Below are positions 53,310-61,569 of a DNA stretch of 64,000 nucleotides, one piece after another. Location of the stretch: the NCBI GenBank assembly GCA_050330635.1, contig JBHJNQ010000050.1, positions 4,777-68,776 on the forward strand, in the 5' to 3' direction. The position numbers were made by a program, and so were the translations under genes. Within the stretch, counting starts at the first letter, position 1, and each line of letters starts with the position of its first letter. Below the pieces are notes generated by a model. It was not told the DNA's origin and did no database searches. It saw nothing but the letters and a program-made list of their open reading frames with translations. This DNA comes from CADEDH01 sp050330635. GTDB lineage: Bacteria > Actinomycetota > Acidimicrobiia > Acidimicrobiales > SZUA-35.

Positions 53310-53362
53310 TGCCCGGGACAGTGCCCGGGACAGTGCCCGGGAGCGCCCAGGACAGTGCCCGG
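53305..53362 (-). repeat. 12-bp direct repeats upstream of recA
   Basis: GACAGTGCCCGG (plus strand) occurs three times in tandem (53305-53340) and once more at 53351-53362. The first copy overlaps the PafBC-type element. The array lies in the leader of the longer, LexA-controlled recA transcript. Confidence 0.85.
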
Positions 53363-53392
53363 AAGGACAGGCCGCTCCGAACGGATTGCATC

Positions 53393-53398
53393 ACTGTA
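53393..53398 (-). promoter_or_regulatory. -10 of the LexA-controlled recA promoter
   Basis: TACAGT on the minus strand, 4 bp downstream of the LexA box, which therefore covers the -35 region. The leader would be about 150 nt. Confidence 0.6.
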
Positions 53399-53402
53399 AC
53401 TA

Positions 53403-53416
53403 CGAACGCATGTTCG
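53403..53416. promoter_or_regulatory. LexA (SOS) box between recA and lipoprotein gene
   Basis: CGAACGCATGTTCG, a perfect match to CGAAC-N4-GTTCG. It is close to the -10 elements of both recA (minus) and the lipoprotein gene (plus), so it may control both. Confidence 0.85.
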
Positions 53417-53441
53417 CACAAGGGTTTCGGGACGGCCCGTC

Positions 53442-53447
53442 TATGGT
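53442..53447 (+). promoter_or_regulatory. Leaderless-type -10 of lipoprotein gene
   Basis: TATGGT, 6 nt before the ATG at 53454 and 25 bp downstream of the LexA box. Confidence 0.6.
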
Positions 53448-53453
53448 GGCCGG

Positions 53454-54071
53454 ATGGACGGGGCACGCCAGCATCGACGGGGTGGGCGGGCGACCACCGT
53501 CGCCCTGTGCGCCCTGGCCGTGGCCCTCACCACCGTGCTCGGGGCCTGTGGTGGCGGGGACGACGAGCTGACACCGGCCGAGGCTCTCGACAAGCTGGCC
53601 GGCCGGTCCCTGTCCGAACGGGAGCGGACCGAGCGACTCGCCGTCGCCGACCTCCTGTGCGGGTTCGATGCCCGGGTCCTTCTCCACATCTGGGACCGCC
53701 TCGACCCCGGCCAGCTCGAGTTCCAGGACTGGGTCTTCGGCGAGCACTGCCCGGAGCGCCTGAACGCCTACGCCGGAGCCAGGCCCACGATCGGCACCGC
53801 CCCCACCACCACGGTCGACCGCGACGCCACGAGCGATGGCACCGTCGACACCACCACGCCGGGGCAGGGCGGGCCCGGCGATGTCGACGCCGACGTCCTC
53901 GGCTCGATTCTGGCCGATCTCGACACCGCCGAACCCGACCCCGCCGAACCCGAAACCACCGAACCCGACACCACCGACACCGACACCACCGACCGAGGAA
54001 CAACCGCCACCACCGACGGCGGCGTCGACGAGGGCGCCGTCAGGAGCGGAAGGGGGCCGCCACCTCGGTGA
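53454..54071 (+). CDS. Putative lipoprotein, SOS-box associated
   Basis: A 205-aa protein with a signal peptide: RR-containing n-region, hydrophobic core TTVALCALAVALTTV and lipobox LGAC at about 29-32. A small domain (35-105) has two Cys (DLLCGFD, GEHCPERL) that could form a disulfide. The remainder is a Thr/Pro/Asp/Glu-rich low-complexity tail. No family recognised. It is divergent from recA across a shared LexA box. Its last 32 nt overlap the convergent LLM gene. Confidence 0.75.
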   Translation: MDGARQHRRGGRATTVALCALAVALTTVLGACGGGDDELTPAEALDKLAGRSLSERERTERLAVADLLCGFDARVLLHIWDRLDPGQLEFQDWVFGEHCPERLNAYAGARPTIGTAPTTTVDRDATSDGTVDTTTPGQGGPGDVDADVLGSILADLDTAEPDPAEPETTEPDTTDTDTTDRGTTATTDGGVDEGAVRSGRGPPPR

Positions 54072-54936
54072 TGAACCGCTCCCCCACGTCCCGGGCGGAC
54101 GGCCCGAGGTTGAAGTCGGGCACGATGACCTCGTCGACCCCGATGTCGGCGAAGGCCGCAAGCTGCTCATGCAGCTGCGCCGGGGTGCCGATCAGGGCAG
54201 GGCGGCCGATGTCGCGGCTGCGTCGCTCCGCCGCCTGGTCGTCGGTGTCGCACAGGAACAACAGCGCCACCGCAGACCGCTGGATCTCGGCGGGATCGCG
54301 TCCCTCGTCCTCGCAGTGCTTGTCGAGCACCGCCGACTTCTGGGCCATGATCTCCGGGTCGGACCAGACGTTCCACTCGTCGGCGTGGCGGGCCACCAGC
54401 CGTAACGTCTTGCGTTCCCCGCCGCCCCCGATCAGGATCGGAAGGGGGCCGACGGGCTTGGGCTCGAGGGGCGCCTCCACCAGGTTATAGCGGTCGCCGT
54501 CGAAGGTCGTGCGGGGGTCGCGGCGAAGGCAGCGCAGGACCTGCAGGGCCTCCTCCAGCCGCTCGAAGCGGTCGCTGAACGTGCCATACTCGAGGCCGTA
54601 GGCGACGTGTTCGTTCTCCTGCCACCCGGCGCCGATCCCGAGCACGATCCGACCCCCGGAGATGTGGTCGGCGGTGACGGCCTGCTTGGCCAGCACCGCA
54701 GGGTGGCGGTAGGTGTTGCCGCACACCAGAGGGCCGAGGCGTGCCCGCTCGGTCACTGCGGCCAGCGCCGACAGGATGGCCCACGCCTCGTGCATGGGTC
54801 CAGCCCCGTCGCCGGTGGACGGCATGAAGTGGTCGGCGATCCACAGGCCGTCGTAGCCGACGCTCTCGGCCCACCGGCCCCGGTCGAGGATCTCGTCGGT
54901 CGGATGACCGTTGCCGATCCAGAAGGAGAACCTCAT
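54040..54936 (-). CDS. LLM-class F420-dependent oxidoreductase
   Basis: A 298-aa luciferase-like TIM-barrel protein. MRFSFWIGNGHPTDE, DGLWIADHFMP, RIVLGIGAGWQENEH (flavin/F420 contact) and PILIGGGGERKTLRL are typical of the actinobacterial F420-dependent subgroup. Substrate unknown. ATG 54936, 4 nt after the ilvE stop, so the two are co-transcribed. Confidence 0.88.
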   Translation of the reverse strand: MRFSFWIGNGHPTDEILDRGRWAESVGYDGLWIADHFMPSTGDGAGPMHEAWAILSALAAVTERARLGPLVCGNTYRHPAVLAKQAVTADHISGGRIVLGIGAGWQENEHVAYGLEYGTFSDRFERLEEALQVLRCLRRDPRTTFDGDRYNLVEAPLEPKPVGPLPILIGGGGERKTLRLVARHADEWNVWSDPEIMAQKSAVLDKHCEDEGRDPAEIQRSAVALLFLCDTDDQAAERRSRDIGRPALIGTPAQLHEQLAAFADIGVDEVIVPDFNLGPSARDVGERFITEVAAPFRS

Positions 54937-54940
54937 CGTC

Positions 54941-55963
54941 TCAGCCCTTCACCTTCGTGAGCCACCCGTGGGTGTCGGGCGCCTTGCCCAGCTGGATGTC
55001 GGTCAGGGCGTCACGAAATCGGATCGTGTTGGGGCCGGGCTGGCCGTCACCCACCTGAAGCGTCTCGCCGGCGATCGTGATCGTGCCGACGGGGGCCAGC
55101 ACCGCCGCCGTGCCCGACAGGAAGGCCTCGCCCTCCACCACCCACGACCGCAGCTCGTCGAGGGGCACGTGGCGTTCCTCGACCTCGTAGCCCATCTCGG
55201 CGGCGATGGTGATGACGGAGGCCCGCGTCACCCCGTGGAGGAACGACTCGTCGAGGTTGCGGGTGATGAGGCGCTCTTCGTCGACGAGGAAGAAGTTCGA
55301 GGCCCCCGTCTCGGTCAGGTCGCCGCCGGTGGCGAACAGCACCTGGTCGGCGCCGTACTTGGCCTTGGCCTCGAGCGTCGGACCGAGGGCCATGACGTAG
55401 TTGGCCCCGCTCTTGACCGCCCCGAACTGGGGGGTGGTGCGGGGGATGGTGGTCTCGACGTAGATCGACAGGGGCCGGATGCCGCCGGCGAAGTAGTCGC
55501 CCACCGGGGAGTTGATGACATACAGGATGGCGGTGTTGCTGGGGGCGGCGGCGGCCCCGATGTTGAGCAGGGTCCCGATGAGGGTGGGCCGGATGTAGAG
55601 GGAGCCCGGGGGGTCGGGGGTGAACGAGGCGTTGGCCTCCACGGCGTCGATGATCATCGTCCGCAGCAGCGAGCCCTCGGGGGCCGGCATCGAGAGCCGC
55701 TCGATGCTCTGCAACATGCGGGCCACATGATCGTCGAGGCGGAAGATGGCGAGCGAGCCGTCGATCTGGCGGTGGGCCTTGAGCCCCTCGAAGCAGGCGC
55801 TGGCGTAGTGGAAGACGTGGGTGCCGGGGTGGAGTGAGAAGTTCTCCAACGGCTGGGCCGCCCCGCCGTAGGTGTAGACCCCGTCTTCCATGGTGGCGAT
55901 GGTCATCCTGTCGCCGAAGAGAGTGCCGAACGGGGCGGAGAAGGGATCCTTGGTTTCGCTCAC
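54941..55963 (-). CDS. ilvE: Branched-chain amino acid aminotransferase
   Basis: IlvE transfers amino groups to and from the keto acids of Ile, Leu and Val. The 340-aa class IV PLP enzyme has HVFHYASACFEGLKAHR, the Lys in FGAVKSGANYV, and GDLTETGASNFFLV. GTG start at 55963. The LLM gene follows directly. Confidence 0.95.
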   Translation of the reverse strand: MSETKDPFSAPFGTLFGDRMTIATMEDGVYTYGGAAQPLENFSLHPGTHVFHYASACFEGLKAHRQIDGSLAIFRLDDHVARMLQSIERLSMPAPEGSLLRTMIIDAVEANASFTPDPPGSLYIRPTLIGTLLNIGAAAAPSNTAILYVINSPVGDYFAGGIRPLSIYVETTIPRTTPQFGAVKSGANYVMALGPTLEAKAKYGADQVLFATGGDLTETGASNFFLVDEERLITRNLDESFLHGVTRASVITIAAEMGYEVEERHVPLDELRSWVVEGEAFLSGTAAVLAPVGTITIAGETLQVGDGQPGPNTIRFRDALTDIQLGKAPDTHGWLTKVKG

Positions 55964-55999
55964 AGTCCTAGTTCTATCGCCGTCGGGCCCGACCGTCGA

Positions 56000-57316
56000 T
56001 CATGGGCCTGATCCGGGCGCTCCGACGACCGGCCGATCGAGCTCGTGGAGGGTGCGCCGGAGCAGATCGAGGAGGCTGATGGCGGAGAACTGCCGGATCC
56101 GCTCCCGGTCGCCGGGGAGGCGGACGGTGGTGGCCCGCTCGACCCGGTCGCCGACGACGACGGCCAGGCACACCGTTCCCACCGGACGGCCTTCGATCTC
56201 GGACGGCCCGGCCACGCCGGTGGTGGCGAGGCCGACGTCGGCCGCGAGGCGACGGCGCACGGTGCGGGCCATGGTGAGGGCGGTGTCCTCGGTGATGACC
56301 GGCCCGAGGGGCACGTCGAGCAGGTCGTGCTTCAGGCCGGTCTGGTAGGCGATGATCCCACCCCGGAAGACCTCACTGGCCCCGGGGGCGGCGCACAGCC
56401 GACCGGCGACGTAGCCGCCGGTGACCGACTCGGCCACGGCCAGGGACAGGCCCCGCCGGCCCAGCTCCTCCACCACCACCGCCTCCATGTTCTGGTCGTC
56501 GTGACCGAACACCAGCTCACCGAGGATCGGTTGCAGCACCGCCTCCTCGGCTGCGATCATCTCGGCCGCCTCCTCGTCGGTCGGGGCCTTGGCCGTGATC
56601 CGGACCTTGAGGCCCTCGACCCCGCTGGCCAGGAAGGCCAGCGTGGGATTGCCGATCTCGTCGAGCTGGTCGATCCGCCCGGCCAGCAGCTCGGCCAACG
56701 CCGACTCCGACGTGCCCCAGGTACGGAGGACCCGGCTGCGGATCACGGCCCGTTGGCCCGACCGGGCGATCAGGTCGGGGATGATCGTCTCGGCCACCAT
56801 GACCCTCATCTCGTACGGCACGCCGGGAACGGCATAGATCACCTTGCCCGTCGGGCCGCCGTCGGAGCCGGCCGCCCCGTCACCGCGGGCCGGCATCGGG
56901 CAGATGAGCCCCGGGGCCGTGCCGGGTTGCTGGGGGATGGTCGACGCCCCCACCGGGACCATGGCCTGGCGCAGGTTGTTCTCGCTCATCGCCCGCCCCC
57001 GCGACCGGAACATCTCGGCGATCCGCTCGGCGATGGCGTCGTCCCGGACGAGCTCGGTGCCCATGACCTCGGCGATGACGTCGCGGGTCAGGTCGTCCTG
57101 GGTGGGCCCGAGGCCACCGCAACAGATGACGGCGTCGCTGCGTTCGAGGGCGAGCTCCAGCACTTCGCGGATACGGGCCGGGTTGTCGCCCACCTTGGTC
57201 TGGTAGTGGGAGTCGAGACCGGCCAGGGCCAGCTGCTCGCCGATCCACGACGAGTTGGTGTCGACGATCTGCCCCAGCAACAGCTCGGTTCCGACCGCAA
57301 CCACTTCCACCCTCAT
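56000..57316 (-). CDS. cinA: CinA family protein (nicotinamide-nucleotide amidase / MoCF domain)
   Basis: A 438-aa CinA. The N-terminal MoCF-like domain (VVAVGTELLLGQIVDTNSSW, CCGGLGPTQDD) and C-terminal PncC-type domain (LAVAESVTGGYVAGRL, TTGVAGPSEIEGRPVGTV) are both complete. The family recycles NMN or ADP-ribose derivatives. ATG 57316 has a strong AGGAGGAGG 7 nt upstream. The pgsA-cinA...recA order is conserved in actinobacteria. Confidence 0.94.
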   Translation of the reverse strand: MRVEVVAVGTELLLGQIVDTNSSWIGEQLALAGLDSHYQTKVGDNPARIREVLELALERSDAVICCGGLGPTQDDLTRDVIAEVMGTELVRDDAIAERIAEMFRSRGRAMSENNLRQAMVPVGASTIPQQPGTAPGLICPMPARGDGAAGSDGGPTGKVIYAVPGVPYEMRVMVAETIIPDLIARSGQRAVIRSRVLRTWGTSESALAELLAGRIDQLDEIGNPTLAFLASGVEGLKVRITAKAPTDEEAAEMIAAEEAVLQPILGELVFGHDDQNMEAVVVEELGRRGLSLAVAESVTGGYVAGRLCAAPGASEVFRGGIIAYQTGLKHDLLDVPLGPVITEDTALTMARTVRRRLAADVGLATTGVAGPSEIEGRPVGTVCLAVVVGDRVERATTVRLPGDRERIRQFSAISLLDLLRRTLHELDRPVVGAPGSGP

Positions 57317-57366
57317 CTCGGCACCTCCTCCTGGCGGCCGGCCGGGGCCGGTCGCTCCGATCCGGC

Positions 57367-57939
57367 CTATCGTTGCCCGTTCGTCCGAAAGGCGTCACGT
57401 CCGTCGACGACGTACTGCAGTCCGGTGACGACGGTGAACACGACCGCCACCCACAGCAGGGTGTCGGCCACCCAGGGGTGGGGCTCGAGCGGCGGGCACA
57501 TGGCGGCGGCCAGCGCCACCCCCTGGACGAGCGTCTTGTACTTGGCGGAGCGTCGGGCCGGTATGGCCAGGCCCCGCCGGCTCCAGTAGGTGCGGTAGCC
57601 CTGGATGCCCACCTCGCGCACGGCGATCACCGCGACGGGAAGGAGGGGGAAGCGGCCGATCCCGACCAGCGTGAAGCCGACGAGGAGGACGACCACCTTG
57701 TCGGCCAGGGGGTCGAGGAAGGCACCGAGCTTGGTGGGGGTGGCCCGCCGGGCCAGCGAGCCGTCGGCCATGTCGGTGGCACCGAGGAACCAACCGAGGG
57801 CGAACGTGGCCCACCACGGATTGCGCTCGGCCACCATGAGGGCCAGGACGGGAGCCATGACGAAACGAGAGATGGTCAGACCGTTGGCCGCCACCGCCCA
57901 CCGGGACGACCCGATGAGACTGAGCCCCGGTGCGCTCAC
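57367..57939 (-). CDS. pgsA: CDP-diacylglycerol-glycerol-3-phosphate phosphatidyltransferase
   Basis: A 190-aa membrane enzyme of the CDP-alcohol phosphotransferase family, making phosphatidylglycerol phosphate. The signature D-x2-DG-x2-AR-x8-G-x3-D-x3-D is present as DMADGSLAR ... GAFLDPLADK. About five membrane helices. GTG 57939 overlaps the rimO stop (GTGA), the usual rimO-pgsA pairing. Confidence 0.93.
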   Translation of the reverse strand: MSAPGLSLIGSSRWAVAANGLTISRFVMAPVLALMVAERNPWWATFALGWFLGATDMADGSLARRATPTKLGAFLDPLADKVVVLLVGFTLVGIGRFPLLPVAVIAVREVGIQGYRTYWSRRGLAIPARRSAKYKTLVQGVALAAAMCPPLEPHPWVADTLLWVAVVFTVVTGLQYVVDGRDAFRTNGQR

Positions 57940-59228
57940 CGGTCGCCGGCCGCAGTCGGTGCGGCCGTCCGGGTGGCGACGAGGTCGGGGCCGAGGGCGT
58001 CGGTGACGGTGACCTCGTGGAACCGGCCGACGGCGAGGTCGGCGTCGACCTGGATGATGCCATCGATCTCGGGGGCCTCGGCGTAGGAGCGGGCCACCCC
58101 GGGCTCGTCGACCAGAACGGTCAGGGTCCGCCCGATCATGGCGTCGCGCCGCTCGGCCGTGATGCGGTCCTGGAGAGCCCGCAGCTCGTGGAGCCGCTCG
58201 GCGATCAGGGGGGCCGGCACCTTGGGCTCGATGGTGGCGCCGTGAGTCCCCGCCTCCTCGCTGTAGGCGAAGAACCCGCACCAGTCGAGGCCCACGCCGG
58301 CCACGAACGACAGCAGGGCGTCGTGGTCGGCCTCGGTCTCGCCCGGGTAGCCGACGATGAAGTTGGAGCGGAGGGCGGCGTCGGGTCGGCGGTGGCGGAT
58401 GGTGTCGATCCGCTCCCGGAAGCGGTCGCCGGAGCCCCAGCGCCGCATCCGTCGCAGCAACGGGGGCGACACGTGCTGGAGCGACAGATCGAAATAGGGC
58501 ACGCCGGTGGCGCAGATCACCTCGACGAGGGCGTCGCTCAGATCGGAGGGATAGAGGTAGAGGAGACGGACCCGATCGACGCGGGCCGCCACCGCTTCGA
58601 CCAGGGGGATGATGGCCCGCTGGCCTCGTCCCTGGTCACGCCCGTAGGCCGCCAGATCCTGGGCCACCAGCACCACCTCGGCCACGCCGAGGGCGGCGAC
58701 CTCGTCGAGGATGGCGGGTAGGGGGCGGGACCGTTGCTTTCCCCGGAAGCTGGGAATGGCACAGAAACCGCAGTTGCGGTCGCAGCCCTCCGCCACCTTC
58801 ACATAGGCCCACGGTGCGCTGGTGGGGGGGCGGGGCAGCTCGAGCAGGTCGAACGACGGCACGGCGGGGCCGGTGGCCGTCCGATCGGCCGAGCGGGTCC
58901 GGCCGAGCGTGACCGGAACACCGAACGGGGCCACGGCGTCGACCTCGGGAAGGGCGGCGGCCAGCTCGTCGCCGTAGCGCTCGGCCATGCACCCGGTGAC
59001 GACCAGTTCGGCCCCCGGCTTGCGGGCGTCGTCGAGGACGAGGATGGCATCGACCGACTCCTGGCGGGCCTCGGCGATGAAGGCGCACGTGTTGACGACG
59101 ACCACGTCGGCGTCCTCGGGACGGGCCGCCCGCACCATGCCGTCGGCCAGGAGCGAACCGGTCAGCTTCTCGGAGTCGACCTGATTCTTCGGGCAGCCGA
59201 GCGTCTCGACCCAGAACTGACGCGTCAT
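57936..59228 (-). CDS. rimO: Ribosomal protein uS12 methylthiotransferase
   Basis: RimO methylthiolates an Asp of ribosomal protein S12. The 430-aa radical-SAM enzyme shows ETLGCPKNQVDSEKL, NTCAFIAEARQES, TGCMAERYG and the cluster GCDRNCGFCAIP, plus a C-terminal TRAM domain. It is distinguished from MiaB (also in this window) by the GCPKNQVDSE motif. ATG 59228 has TACCCT 8 nt upstream. Confidence 0.95.
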   Translation of the reverse strand: MTRQFWVETLGCPKNQVDSEKLTGSLLADGMVRAARPEDADVVVVNTCAFIAEARQESVDAILVLDDARKPGAELVVTGCMAERYGDELAAALPEVDAVAPFGVPVTLGRTRSADRTATGPAVPSFDLLELPRPPTSAPWAYVKVAEGCDRNCGFCAIPSFRGKQRSRPLPAILDEVAALGVAEVVLVAQDLAAYGRDQGRGQRAIIPLVEAVAARVDRVRLLYLYPSDLSDALVEVICATGVPYFDLSLQHVSPPLLRRMRRWGSGDRFRERIDTIRHRRPDAALRSNFIVGYPGETEADHDALLSFVAGVGLDWCGFFAYSEEAGTHGATIEPKVPAPLIAERLHELRALQDRITAERRDAMIGRTLTVLVDEPGVARSYAEAPEIDGIIQVDADLAVGRFHEVTVTDALGPDLVATRTAAPTAAGDR

Positions 59229-59236
59229 CGCCGCCC

Positions 59237-59242
59237 AGGGTA
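59237..59242 (-). promoter_or_regulatory. Leaderless-type -10 of rimO
   Basis: TACCCT on the minus strand, 8 nt before the ATG. Confidence 0.5.
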
Positions 59243-59274
59243 CCGGGCCGCCCTGGTGGCGCCCGGGGCGGCCA

Positions 59275-59904
59275 TCAGCGGTCGTCCGCAGCGTCGGGGC
59301 CGGCGGCGACCCCGGTGCCGGCCGGGAGGCCCGACCTGAGGCGGGCCAGGCGCAGGGCCAGACGGCCGGCGAGGGCGAGGACGACGGCGCCGAGGGCGAT
59401 GGTGGTGACGACCAGGGCCCAGTTCCGGTCGGTCGGTGCGGCTGGGCCGGCACCGATGCGGCGAGCGGGGGTGGCGGCGGGATCGTAGGTGAAGGAGAAG
59501 GCGCCCGACGTCCGGTCGAGGTCGGCCGACGTCAGCTCGTAGGCGACGTCGTAGCGCCCGGGCTCGGTCAGGGGGTCACCCAGCTCCACGTGGATGATCC
59601 GACCATCGGCCACCGGCACCGTGGCCGGGATCTCGGCCCCGCTCCGGGATACGGTGACGGTCACGTCCGAGACCGGTTCGAGGAAGGCGAGGTCGACGAA
59701 GTCGATCTCGCCTCCCGCCACCTGACCCGGACCGGGCGAAGCCTGGAGCAGCTCGGTGTGGGCCACCGCCGGTCGGGCCGTGGCCGCCCCGAGCACCGTC
59801 GCCATGGCGGCCAGCACCAGCACACCGACCGCCACGGGACCGAAGGTCGGCCGCCGTCGTTCCGGGGCCCGGGGGCGGAGCGGGGTCTGGCCCGGCCTCG
59901 CCAT
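59275..59904 (-). CDS. CopC domain-containing exported protein
   Basis: A 209-aa protein: signal peptide (hydrophobic VGVLVLAAMATVLGAATA) cleaved before AHTELLQASPGPGQ, then a CopC/YobA beta-sandwich (to about 145) and a C-terminal membrane helix (about 158-178). The His at the mature N-terminus is the usual Cu(II) ligand of CopC. No CopD is adjacent, so a copper role is inference. ATG 59904, 2 nt after the SMP-30 gene. Confidence 0.87.
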   Translation of the reverse strand: MARPGQTPLRPRAPERRRPTFGPVAVGVLVLAAMATVLGAATARPAVAHTELLQASPGPGQVAGGEIDFVDLAFLEPVSDVTVTVSRSGAEIPATVPVADGRIIHVELGDPLTEPGRYDVAYELTSADLDRTSGAFSFTYDPAATPARRIGAGPAAPTDRNWALVVTTIALGAVVLALAGRLALRLARLRSGLPAGTGVAAGPDAADDR

Positions 59905-59906
59905 GG

Positions 59907-60812
59907 TCAGAAGGCCAGGGGCAGGCCGGGGGCGTCCCACTGGCGGGACACGAGCCGGCCCGATCCCGACAGGGTGACGAAGGCCGTGGTCATGTCGGAG
60001 CCACCGAAGCAGATGTTCGTCGTCAGCGGATCGGGGAAGGACCGGTGGTAGTGGAGCCCGTCGGGGGTGATCACGGTGATACCGCCGTTGCGGAGGGTGG
60101 CGACGCAGACGTTGCCGTAGGCGTCGACGGCGAGCGAGTCGAAAAGGGGCGCTCCCTCGGGATCGGCCACCACCGTGCCCCGGTGGTTCGGTCCGAAGTA
60201 GCCGGCGATCTCCCCCGGGCCCGACAGCGGCCACTGGTACAGCCGACCCTGATGGGTCTCGGCCACGTACAGCATGTCGCCATCGGGCGACAGCCCGACG
60301 CCGTTGGGGGCGTCGAGGGGGAACACCACCTCACGGATCTCCGAGCCGTCGGCCCGGGCGTAGTAGAGGCCGCCCCGGTCGCGTTCCCGGGGCCTCGTCT
60401 TCCCGTGGTCGGTGAACCAGAACCCCCCGGTCGGATCGAACACGAGGTCGTTCGGCCCCCGCAGGGGGTTGCCGTCGCAGGCGTCGTAGAGCACGTCGAC
60501 CTCGCCGGTGAGGGGGTCGACCCGTTGGATACTGCCACCGATGTAGTCGCCCGGCTGGTCGCCCGGCACCATCATCCCGTTCACCTCCGACCAGGTGAAC
60601 CCGCCGTTGTTGCAGACATAGATCCGGCCGTCGGGCCCGACGGCGGCCCCGTTCGGTCCGCCTCCGCAGTCGGCGATCACGTCGACGTCGCCGTCGGCCG
60701 AGACGCGAGTCAGCGTTCCCCGTGCCACCTCGACGAGCACGATCGAGCTGTCCGGGTACCAGATGGGGCCCTCCGGGAATCGCAATCCCGACGCCCATTC
60801 GATGGTTTCCAC
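59907..60812 (-). CDS. SMP-30/gluconolactonase family protein
   Basis: A 301-aa six-bladed beta-propeller. Metal-site motifs are FPEGPIWYPD (Glu), GPNDLVFDPTGGFWFTD (Asn) and PNGVGLSPDGDMLYVAET (Asn, Asp). Likely a lactonase; substrate unknown. GTG 60812 has GAGGAGGG 4 nt upstream. copC follows after 2 nt and is probably co-transcribed. Confidence 0.9.
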   Translation of the reverse strand: METIEWASGLRFPEGPIWYPDSSIVLVEVARGTLTRVSADGDVDVIADCGGGPNGAAVGPDGRIYVCNNGGFTWSEVNGMMVPGDQPGDYIGGSIQRVDPLTGEVDVLYDACDGNPLRGPNDLVFDPTGGFWFTDHGKTRPRERDRGGLYYARADGSEIREVVFPLDAPNGVGLSPDGDMLYVAETHQGRLYQWPLSGPGEIAGYFGPNHRGTVVADPEGAPLFDSLAVDAYGNVCVATLRNGGITVITPDGLHYHRSFPDPLTTNICFGGSDMTTAFVTLSGSGRLVSRQWDAPGLPLAF

Positions 60813-60867
60813 TGTCCCTCCTCGGACTCGTCGCTCCGCCTGTCCGCCCTGTACCCCGCCCGAGACG

Positions 60868-61524
60868 CTACCGCTGGTCGGGGCCAGCGACGACGGTCAC
60901 CGGCCCGCGGGGCGTTTCGAGCCGCAGCTCGAGGCCGGGATCGGCGCCCTCCTCCACCGTCACGGTGGGGTCGTCGTCGAGACCGACGACGGCCAGTGCG
61001 GCCGCCACCCGGTCGGGTTCCGGGTGGCGCAGGACGAGGGTGTCGAGGCCGCAGCCGGTTGCGGCGGTGGCCGCTGGGTGAGCCGTCGTCCCCCAGTCGA
61101 TCAGGAAGGGGAACACCCCACCGTGGGCGGGGAGCACGCTGGCGGTCAGGCGCCAGCTCAGCTCCACCCCGTCGGGCCGGCGCCGGGACATGTCCCGCAC
61201 CCCGCCCAGGTCGATCCCGACCTCGTCCCGCAGTCGGACCAGGGCCCGGTCGATGTCGTCCGGCCACACGGCGAAGGTGGTCAGGGTCGGCCCCGCGACC
61301 CGGTCGACGGCGAAGGGCCGGGGGCGGGGCGGCTCCGGCTGTTCCGGATCGGGCCCGATGAGCTCGACGTAGGTGCGGGGCCCGAGGGCGGCCAGGGCGT
61401 TGCGGGTGCCCGCCCCGGTGTGGGCCCCACCGGGGCTCGGTTCGACGCCGGTCAGCTCGGCGAACCACCGTTCGAGCTCGGCCAGGTCGGGGCCGGCGAT
61501 GACGACGTGATCGATGACGCTCAT
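60868..61524 (-). CDS. VOC (glyoxalase-like) family protein
   Basis: A 218-aa protein with two VOC-type halves. IDHVVIAGPDL at the start and GGAHTGAGTRNALAALG fit the Glyoxalase_3-like group (His in GGxHxGxGT). YVELIGPDP carries a Glu that could bind metal. Function unknown. ATG 61524 has TAGAGT 8 nt upstream. Confidence 0.83.
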   Translation of the reverse strand: MSVIDHVVIAGPDLAELERWFAELTGVEPSPGGAHTGAGTRNALAALGPRTYVELIGPDPEQPEPPRPRPFAVDRVAGPTLTTFAVWPDDIDRALVRLRDEVGIDLGGVRDMSRRRPDGVELSWRLTASVLPAHGGVFPFLIDWGTTAHPAATAATGCGLDTLVLRHPEPDRVAAALAVVGLDDDPTVTVEEGADPGLELRLETPRGPVTVVAGPDQR

Positions 61525-61532
61525 GCCGCCGG

Positions 61533-61538
61533 ACTCTA
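61533..61538 (-). promoter_or_regulatory. Leaderless-type -10 of VOC gene
   Basis: TAGAGT on the minus strand, 8 nt before the ATG. Confidence 0.5.
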
Positions 61539-61569
61539 CCGATACCGGAGCGGATCGGCCCGACGGGGT

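Noticed and set aside
53305..53362. CRISPR-like array
   Set aside because: Units are 12 bp and directly tandem, with no spacers; not CRISPR.
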